A stretch of DNA of 6,084 nucleotides from Planctomycetales bacterium. Its GTDB lineage: Bacteria > Planctomycetota > Phycisphaerae > SM23-33. Shown here piece after piece: positions 1-3,934 of this stretch (its first letter is position 1; each line of letters begins with the position of its first letter). Under the pieces are notes generated by a model. The model did not search any database and was not told the DNA's origin. It saw nothing but the letters and a program-made list of their open reading frames with translations. The translations under genes and the position numbers were made by a program. The stretch is taken from contig DAOWOP010000160.1 of NCBI GenBank assembly GCA_030642005.1, positions 1 through 6,084 on the forward strand, written 5' to 3'.

Positions 1-51
1 AAGTTGACGGGAATTCGCCCAAAGATGATTTTGACGTTCGTCGGTGCCAAG

Positions 52-73
52 CCCAGCCATTGCAATGGCTGGG
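52..73. repeat. Perfect 22-bp palindrome, hairpin-forming
   Basis: The 22 bases equal their own reverse complement exactly. Folded as RNA they give a 9-bp GC-rich stem (arm CCCAGCCAT) around a TGCA tetraloop. No T-run follows on either strand (ATTAGAGC on the right, and the complement of GTGCCAAG on the left), so it is not a canonical intrinsic terminator. It could be the hairpin of a terminator for a gene to the left, a dispersed repetitive palindrome, or a protein-binding site. The flanks 1-51 and 74-162 hold no gene I can support: a plus-strand frame open from base 1 stops at 76-78, and a 34-codon minus-strand frame starting at 103 runs off the left edge without a ribosome binding site. 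Confidence 0.75.
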
Positions 74-157
74 ATTAGAGCATCTGACTCGAAGAAGCCT
101 CATATTGTCTGAAAAACTTACACAAAATACTTGACGCTATCCGACAAAAGCAGGCGC

Positions 158-186
158 TTCAAATGATCCCCAGTCGATTGTACAAT
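158..186 (+). promoter_or_regulatory. Candidate promoter for the CYTH gene, leaderless arrangement
   Basis: A -35-like TTCAAA (158-163, 4 of 6 matches to TTGACA) lies 17 bp from a -10-like TACAAT (181-186, 5 of 6 matches to TATAAT). Six bases later comes the ATG at 193. The expected transcription start therefore falls on or next to the A of the start codon, which would give a leaderless mRNA. This fits the absence of a Shine-Dalgarno sequence before 193. The -10 hexamer is also the right half of a 10-bp palindrome, ATTGTACAAT (177-186). This is inferred from sequence only. Confidence 0.4.
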
Positions 187-192
187 TCCGCT

Positions 193-756
193 ATGGGTAT
201 CGAGATCGAAGTAAAGTTTCGCCTCACTGACCCGGCGGCAATGCGCGAGACGCTGCTGGTGGCAGGGGCTGAATCGTTGGGAACCGTGCTGGAGGAGAAT
301 ACCTATTTCGACACGCCCGACGGGACTCTCCGCCGAAGCGACTGCGGCCTGCGGATTCGCACCGTCAAGCCGACCGGCGGCGGGGCGGAACGAAGCGTTC
401 TTACCTATAAAGGCCCGTGCCGCGAAGGCGAACTGAAAATCCGCCGGGAGGAAGAAATCGACATAGACTCGCCGGACTCGGCCCGGGCGATCCTGGCCGG
501 ACTTGGCTATCAGCCGACCGGCTCGTTCCAGAAGCGGCGGGAGAGTTTCGGTATGAGCGCCGCGCGAATCGAACTGGATGAACTTCCCCGCCTGGGATTC
601 TTCCTGGAGATCGAAGCCGACGACGAAGAGACTGTTAACGCCGCCCGCCAGGCGATCTGCCTGGAAAACGAACCGACAATCACGAAGACCTATATCGAAC
701 TTGTGGCTGGACACCTCGCCGACGAATCGTCGCGGGTGAATGAACTGCGGTTCTGA
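193..756 (+). CDS. cyaB: CYTH-domain protein, class IV adenylate cyclase (CyaB)-like
   Basis: This 187-residue cytoplasmic protein belongs to the CYTH superfamily, which builds an eight-stranded tunnel that binds triphosphates with divalent metal. Members make cAMP (CyaB) or hydrolyse thiamine triphosphate or inorganic tripolyphosphate; the sequence does not decide which. The N-terminal ExExK signature is E4-E6-K8. Further tunnel-lining candidates are YFD at 38-40, LRIR at 53-56 (R54, R56), TYKGP at 71-75 (K73), KIRREEE at 82-88, KRRE at 114-117, ELDELP at 127-132 and FLEIE at 137-141. The length matches bacterial CyaB-like proteins. An in-frame ATG at 163 would add ten residues (MIPSRLYNSA) ahead of the signature. 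I prefer 193 because the family begins just before ExExK and a -10-like element lies right upstream. The gene converges on the leuB-like gene with one base between the stops. The family call is strong; the enzymatic activity is unproven. Confidence 0.88.
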   Translation: MGIEIEVKFRLTDPAAMRETLLVAGAESLGTVLEENTYFDTPDGTLRRSDCGLRIRTVKPTGGGAERSVLTYKGPCREGELKIRREEEIDIDSPDSARAILAGLGYQPTGSFQKRRESFGMSAARIELDELPRLGFFLEIEADDEETVNAARQAICLENEPTITKTYIELVAGHLADESSRVNELRF

Positions 757-757
757 G

Positions 758-1858
758 TCATTCGGCCTTTGCGACAGCATCGGCGACGAGGTCGCCGACC
801 TCGGTGGTGGTGAAACCCATCTTGCCGGCTGACTGCGATTTCATCTTCGGTGTAACGGCCTGAATTGCCGCTTCGACCCGCCGGCCTGCGTCGGAGAGTT
901 TATCGTCGCCCGTGTTCTGACCCGTCTCGCTCAGCAGCATGGCCATCGCCGCGACCGCTGCGATGGGATTGATGACGTTCTTGCCGGTGTACTTGGGCGC
1001 TGAGCCGCCTATCGGCTCGAACATGCTGACGCCGGCGGGATTGATGTTGCCCCCGGCTGCGACGCCCATGCCGCCCTGGATCATCGCGCCAAGGTCGGTG
1101 ATGATGTCGCCGAACATGTTGCACACGACGATCGTGTCGTAGAATTCGGGGTTCTTGACGAACCACATGCAGCAGGCATCGACGTGGTTGTAGTCGGTCT
1201 CGATGTCGTCGTATTCGGCTGCGACCTCATTGAACGCCCGCCACCACAGATCGTGCGCGAATGTAAGGACGTTGTTCTTCGCCACCAGCGTCAGATGTTT
1301 CCTGTCGTTTCGCCGCCGGCACAGTTCGAAGGCGTAACGGATGGCCCGCTCGACGCCCCGGCGCGTATTGCACATTATCTGCGTAGCCACTTCGTCGGGC
1401 GTGTCCTTGTACTGCAAGCCGCCCATGCCGGTGTAGAGACCCTCGGTGTTCTCGCGGACGACGACGAAGTTGATGTCCTCGGGGCCTTTGCCGGCCAGCG
1501 GGCAGGGGACGCCGGGATAGAGCGTTACAGGGCGGAGGTTGACGTACTGGTCCAGCGCGAAACGCAGGTGAAGCAGCAGCCCCTTCTCCAGGATGCCCGG
1601 GGCTACGTCCGGATGACCTACCGCGCCGAGATATATCGCGTCGAAGGTTTTGAGTTCGGCGATTTCTTCCTCGTTGATGATTGGGATGGAGGGGGTTTCC
1701 GGGTCGCCGCCGTCGGCGAGGTACCGGTTGCCGCTGACGTTAAAATCCTTCGTCTTGTATTCGAAACCGACCTTGTCAGCCGCCGCCTTGAGGACCTTCA
1801 GACCTTCTGCCACCACTTCCGGGCCTGTCCCGTCGCCGCCTATGACTGCAATCTTCAT
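758..1858 (-). CDS. leuB: 3-isopropylmalate dehydrogenase-like (isocitrate/isopropylmalate dehydrogenase family)
   Basis: This 366-residue cytoplasmic enzyme is of the beta-decarboxylating dehydrogenase family. LeuB oxidises and decarboxylates 3-isopropylmalate in leucine synthesis; relatives act on isocitrate, homoisocitrate or tartrate. It opens with MKIAVIGGDGTGPEV. Expected substrate and metal residues are visible: R99 and R109 (in LHLR and NLRP), R135 and Y142 (VVVRENTEGLY), K194 (LVAKNNV), D227 (HVDA), and D251/D255 within the family signature NMFGDIITDLGAMIQGG (247-263). The coenzyme loop reads GGSAPKYTGKNVINP (284-298), with Lys-Tyr where NAD-using LeuB has Asp-Ile. The start at 1858 is set by AAGGA (complement of 1867-1871), eight bases upstream. 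A longer in-frame version from 1933 adds 25 non-conserved residues that run across the likely promoter. No other leucine genes are in the window. The family is certain; the exact substrate is less so. Confidence 0.85.
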   Translation of the reverse strand: MKIAVIGGDGTGPEVVAEGLKVLKAAADKVGFEYKTKDFNVSGNRYLADGGDPETPSIPIINEEEIAELKTFDAIYLGAVGHPDVAPGILEKGLLLHLRFALDQYVNLRPVTLYPGVPCPLAGKGPEDINFVVVRENTEGLYTGMGGLQYKDTPDEVATQIMCNTRRGVERAIRYAFELCRRRNDRKHLTLVAKNNVLTFAHDLWWRAFNEVAAEYDDIETDYNHVDACCMWFVKNPEFYDTIVVCNMFGDIITDLGAMIQGGMGVAAGGNINPAGVSMFEPIGGSAPKYTGKNVINPIAAVAAMAMLLSETGQNTGDDKLSDAGRRVEAAIQAVTPKMKSQSAGKMGFTTTEVGDLVADAVAKAE

Positions 1859-1904
1859 CGCTTGTGTCCTTTTCGCCTGGATTTGTCTCACTGATGAACC
1901 GCCG

Positions 1905-1933
1905 AGTGTACCGGCGCGCCCCCAAAACGGCAA
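1905..1933 (-). promoter_or_regulatory. Candidate promoter for the leuB-like gene
   Basis: Read on the minus strand, TTGCCG (1933-1928, 4 of 6 to the -35 consensus) and TACACT (1910-1905, 4 of 6 to the -10 consensus) are separated by exactly 17 bp. The start would fall near 1898 and give a leader of about 40 nt containing the AAGGA ribosome binding site. A second -10-like hexamer, TATTAT (1942-1937), has no convincing -35 partner. The matches are modest, so this is tentative. Confidence 0.35.
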
Positions 1934-1988
1934 GACATAATATCGTTTTCGGTAATAGCGCCCATCTAGAAATTCCCTAAAATTCCTG

Positions 1989-2017
1989 TTGTCGTAACTC
2001 GATACCTGTCCTATAAT
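1989..2017 (+). promoter_or_regulatory. Sigma70-like promoter of the efflux operon
   Basis: TTGTCG (1989-1994, 4 of 6 to TTGACA) and a perfect TATAAT (2012-2017) are separated by 17 bp. Transcription should begin around 2023-2025, inside the palindrome at 2021-2044, so a bound repressor would block RNA polymerase. The divergent leuB-like promoter lies about 55 bp away on the other strand. Confidence 0.7.
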
Positions 2018-2020
2018 AGT

Positions 2021-2044
2021 AGATGACTGACTGGTCAGTCATCT
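2021..2044. promoter_or_regulatory. TetR-type operator palindrome
   Basis: Two perfect 11-bp arms (AGATGACTGAC and its reverse complement) flank a 2-bp centre, TG. The core 2024-2041 reads TGAC-TGAC-TG-GTCA-GTCA, so each arm contains a tandem repeat of TGAC. The layout resembles operators of TetR/AcrR-family regulators, including the 18-bp TGAnTGA...TCAnTCA pattern described for Bacillus FadR. It begins 3 bp after the -10 box and ends 16 bp before the repressor's ATG, which is the expected place for an autoregulatory operator. That the neighbouring TetR protein binds it is inferred from position. Confidence 0.8.
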
Positions 2045-2060
2045 GCATTGTGGTGAACCG

Positions 2061-2717
2061 ATGAGCAGCGTCAAAAGGACAACTGACAGGCGTGGAGCGA
2101 TTCTCGCCGCGGCGGGGAAGGTTTTCCGCGCCCACGGCTACGCCGCTACGACGATGGAGGCGGTCGCCGCCGAAGCCGGCGTCGCCAAGGGAAGCCTCTA
2201 CAATTATTTCCGCAGCAAGCAGGACCTCTTCTCGCAACTGTTCGCTGAGATCATCTCCGCCGACGAGGCCGACGTCGAGCAACTGGTAACAGAAGCGATT
2301 CCCGCCGACGAGAAACTTCAAAAACGGATAGATAACGTTTTCGCCCAGTTGGAGCGGTACACAGCCATCGGCGGACTCGTTCTTGAGTTCTGGGCGACGG
2401 CTGCCCGCCAGCAGCACAAGGGCGAAATGGCCGAGATGTTCGAGCAGATGTTCAGCCGATGGCGCGGGCGGATTTCCGAGATTGTCTCCCAGGGCGTCGA
2501 GTCTGGGCAATTCCGCGCGGAGATAGACCCGAACGTGGCGGCGTCGCTGATCGTGGCGGTGGTCGATGGCATCATTGTCCAGTCGATCCTGGACGTGGGA
2601 GTGGATTTCGGTCCGGAGTACTTGGCCGGACTAAAAAAAGGCCTATTAGCTGCACTGACGGCGTGGGCGGACACGAAGCCACCGGAGTACAACCAGCAAC
2701 AAGTACCAGGAGAATAA
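2061..2717 (+). CDS. TetR/AcrR-family transcriptional repressor of the efflux operon
   Basis: This 218-residue one-component repressor is of typical TetR-family length. The N-terminal DNA-binding domain covers about residues 9-56: helix 1 (RRGAILAAAGKVFRAHGY) followed by the helix-turn-helix TMEAVAAEAGVAKGSLYNYF (31-50) and the conserved SKQDLF (52-57). Residues 58-205 form the all-helical ligand-binding and dimerisation part, with a hydrophobic stretch AASLIVAVVDGIIVQSIL (160-177) common in the C-terminal domains of regulators of this type. The start at 2061 has only a weak ribosome site, GGTGA (2052-2056), but the HTH position fits it. The adaptor gene begins 2 bp after the stop, and its Shine-Dalgarno lies inside the last codons here. 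It likely represses itself and the pump by binding 2021-2044. An A7 run occurs at 2633-2639. The inducer cannot be predicted. Confidence 0.92.
   Translation: MSSVKRTTDRRGAILAAAGKVFRAHGYAATTMEAVAAEAGVAKGSLYNYFRSKQDLFSQLFAEIISADEADVEQLVTEAIPADEKLQKRIDNVFAQLERYTAIGGLVLEFWATAARQQHKGEMAEMFEQMFSRWRGRISEIVSQGVESGQFRAEIDPNVAASLIVAVVDGIIVQSILDVGVDFGPEYLAGLKKGLLAALTAWADTKPPEYNQQQVPGE
2708..2712 (+). promoter_or_regulatory. Shine-Dalgarno sequence that fixes the adaptor gene start
   Basis: AGGAG lies seven bases before the ATG at 2720 and overlaps the last codons of the repressor gene. The adaptor reading frame stays open far upstream of 2720, so this site decides the start. Confidence 0.85.
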
Positions 2718-2719
2718 GT

Positions 2720-3934
2720 ATGAGCCGTTTCGTCAAACGCGTATGGATTACCGTTGTGTCGGTCGTGATACTGGGCGGTTTGTGCTACGGTAGTTTCGGC
2801 GTATATCAACTCATCCAGCAGCGAAAAGCGACGGGTACGACCGAGAAGAGCCCCCTTAAAGTCGCAGTGGAGCGTATCGGCACAGCGACGCTGGAAAAGA
2901 ATGTGGCTGTAACGGGCGAGATAAAGGCCGTCTCCGTGGTGGACGTAACTCCCAAGGTATCCGGGCGCCTGGAGCGTCTGCGCCTGCCGGATGGGACGCT
3001 TATCGATGAGGGAACCGCCATCAAAGCCGACCCTGCCACGAAAACTTTGCCGGTGATTGCCGTTATCGAACACGCCGCACTCGATGTCGCCTTACAGCAG
3101 GCCGAAGCAGCCCTGGAGGTAGCCAGGGCCGCCCAGGAGCGTGTGGCCATCACGCTGGCGGATGCCCTGCGCGACAAAAAGCGTATAGGAATACTTTTCA
3201 GGAAAGGCGTCGCAACTCAGAACGAAATGGACAAGGCCACAATGGCGCACGCGCGGTTAGCGGTGGGGCTTCAACTCGCCAGGGCGCAGGTGATACAGGC
3301 CGCGGCGGCGGCAAAGCTTGCACGAATAACACTGGACGATGCAACCATTACCGCTCCCATCGCCGGCGTCGTAACGAAAAAATACATTGATGAAGGCAAC
3401 ATGGTCGGCCCAGCCCGGACTCTGGTGAGGATCGAGCAGATCGAAACCGTCAAGGTCCTCGGAGGCGTCAGCGAGCGATACCTTTCGGCCTTGACTGTCG
3501 GAAAAACACCGGTCGAGGTTACGGTCGATACGTACCCGGATGAGAAGTTCACGGGCTGTCTCTGCCGGGTCGCCAAGTCGGTGAATCCGGCCACGCGGAC
3601 AGGTGAGGTGGAAATCCGCATACCCAATCCGACGCTCCGCCTCAAGCCGGGGATGTTCGCCCGTATCAGGCTGATTCTCCAGCGGAAGGAAAATGTTCCA
3701 GTCATATCCGATACGGCGCTGCTCCGTAACGAGAAGGGGGCATACGTTTTCGTAGTTCAAGAATCCGGCAAACCCACAGCCTTCCAACGCTCCGTCCGGC
3801 TGGGAATGAGCCAGGGGATTCTGCACGAGGTGCTCGACGGGGTTAAAACGGGGCAACTCGTCGTCGTCCGAGGCCAGAGGCAGTTGCACGACGGGCATGT
3901 CGTCAAGCCAGTTGAAGCGGAGGACGGACAATGA
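2720..3934 (+). CDS. RND efflux periplasmic adaptor (membrane fusion protein, HlyD/AcrA family)
   Basis: This 404-residue adaptor bridges an inner-membrane RND pump and an outer-membrane channel. An N-terminal membrane segment (about 9-31) follows basic residues. The sequence before Cys22 is GGL, so it does not fit a lipobox and the protein is probably anchored by an uncleaved helix. Domain order: first half of the lipoyl/biotinyl-like domain (about 62-118, with VTPKVSGRLERL), an alpha-helical hairpin (about 118-205, Ala/Gln/Leu-rich), the second lipoyl half (206-240, ITAPIAGVVTKKYIDEGNMV), a beta-barrel (about 241-322, ending NPTLRLKPGMFARIRL), and a membrane-proximal domain (323-404). The loop DEGTAIKADPATKTLPVIAVIEH (written here as landmarks E97 to H118) seems a few residues longer than the usual 'EGxxVKKGQ-hydrophobic' turn. 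The start at 2720 is chosen by AGGAG seven bases upstream and the membrane helix. The stop overlaps the pump's ATG. Confidence 0.92.
   Translation: MSRFVKRVWITVVSVVILGGLCYGSFGVYQLIQQRKATGTTEKSPLKVAVERIGTATLEKNVAVTGEIKAVSVVDVTPKVSGRLERLRLPDGTLIDEGTAIKADPATKTLPVIAVIEHAALDVALQQAEAALEVARAAQERVAITLADALRDKKRIGILFRKGVATQNEMDKATMAHARLAVGLQLARAQVIQAAAAAKLARITLDDATITAPIAGVVTKKYIDEGNMVGPARTLVRIEQIETVKVLGGVSERYLSALTVGKTPVEVTVDTYPDEKFTGCLCRVAKSVNPATRTGEVEIRIPNPTLRLKPGMFARIRLILQRKENVPVISDTALLRNEKGAYVFVVQESGKPTAFQRSVRLGMSQGILHEVLDGVKTGQLVVVRGQRQLHDGHVVKPVEAEDGQ
3919..3923 (+). promoter_or_regulatory. Shine-Dalgarno sequence of the RND pump gene
   Basis: GGAGG lies inside the adaptor's final codons, seven bases before the ATG at 3931. 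Together with the ATGA stop/start overlap it indicates translational coupling. Confidence 0.85.

Noticed and set aside
2..103. 34-codon minus-strand frame running off the left edge as a small gene
   Set aside because: There is no ribosome binding site, it has a palindrome in its middle and it resembles no family I recognise; it is kept only as part of the palindrome finding.
131..136. TTGACG as the -35 box of the CYTH gene (also seen at 4-9 and 31-36)
   Set aside because: No -10-like hexamer lies 16-18 bp downstream of 131-136; the TTCAAA/TACAAT pair has correct spacing.
118..780. 220-codon minus-strand open frame covering the CYTH gene
   Set aside because: The opposite strand encodes a CYTH protein with its full signature; this frame shows no domain and also overlaps the end of the leuB-like gene.
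780..798. Hairpin TCGGCGAC/GTCGCCGA as an intrinsic terminator
   Set aside because: It has no T-run on either side and lies in codons for VGDLVADAV, where GC-rich codon use can create such symmetry by chance.
1184..1894. 236-codon plus-strand open frame opposite the leuB-like gene
   Set aside because: It lies antisense within a clearly conserved dehydrogenase, has no recognisable domain, and such frames arise readily opposite GC-rich genes.
1859..1933. Longer N-terminus for the leuB-like protein (start at 1933)
   Set aside because: The extra 25 residues precede the conserved MKIAVIGGDGTGPE start, and a good AAGGA site is correctly spaced only for 1858.
2774..2793. Lipoprotein signal (Cys22) in the adaptor
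   Set aside because: The residue before Cys is Leu; a lipobox needs a small residue such as Gly, Ala or Ser there.
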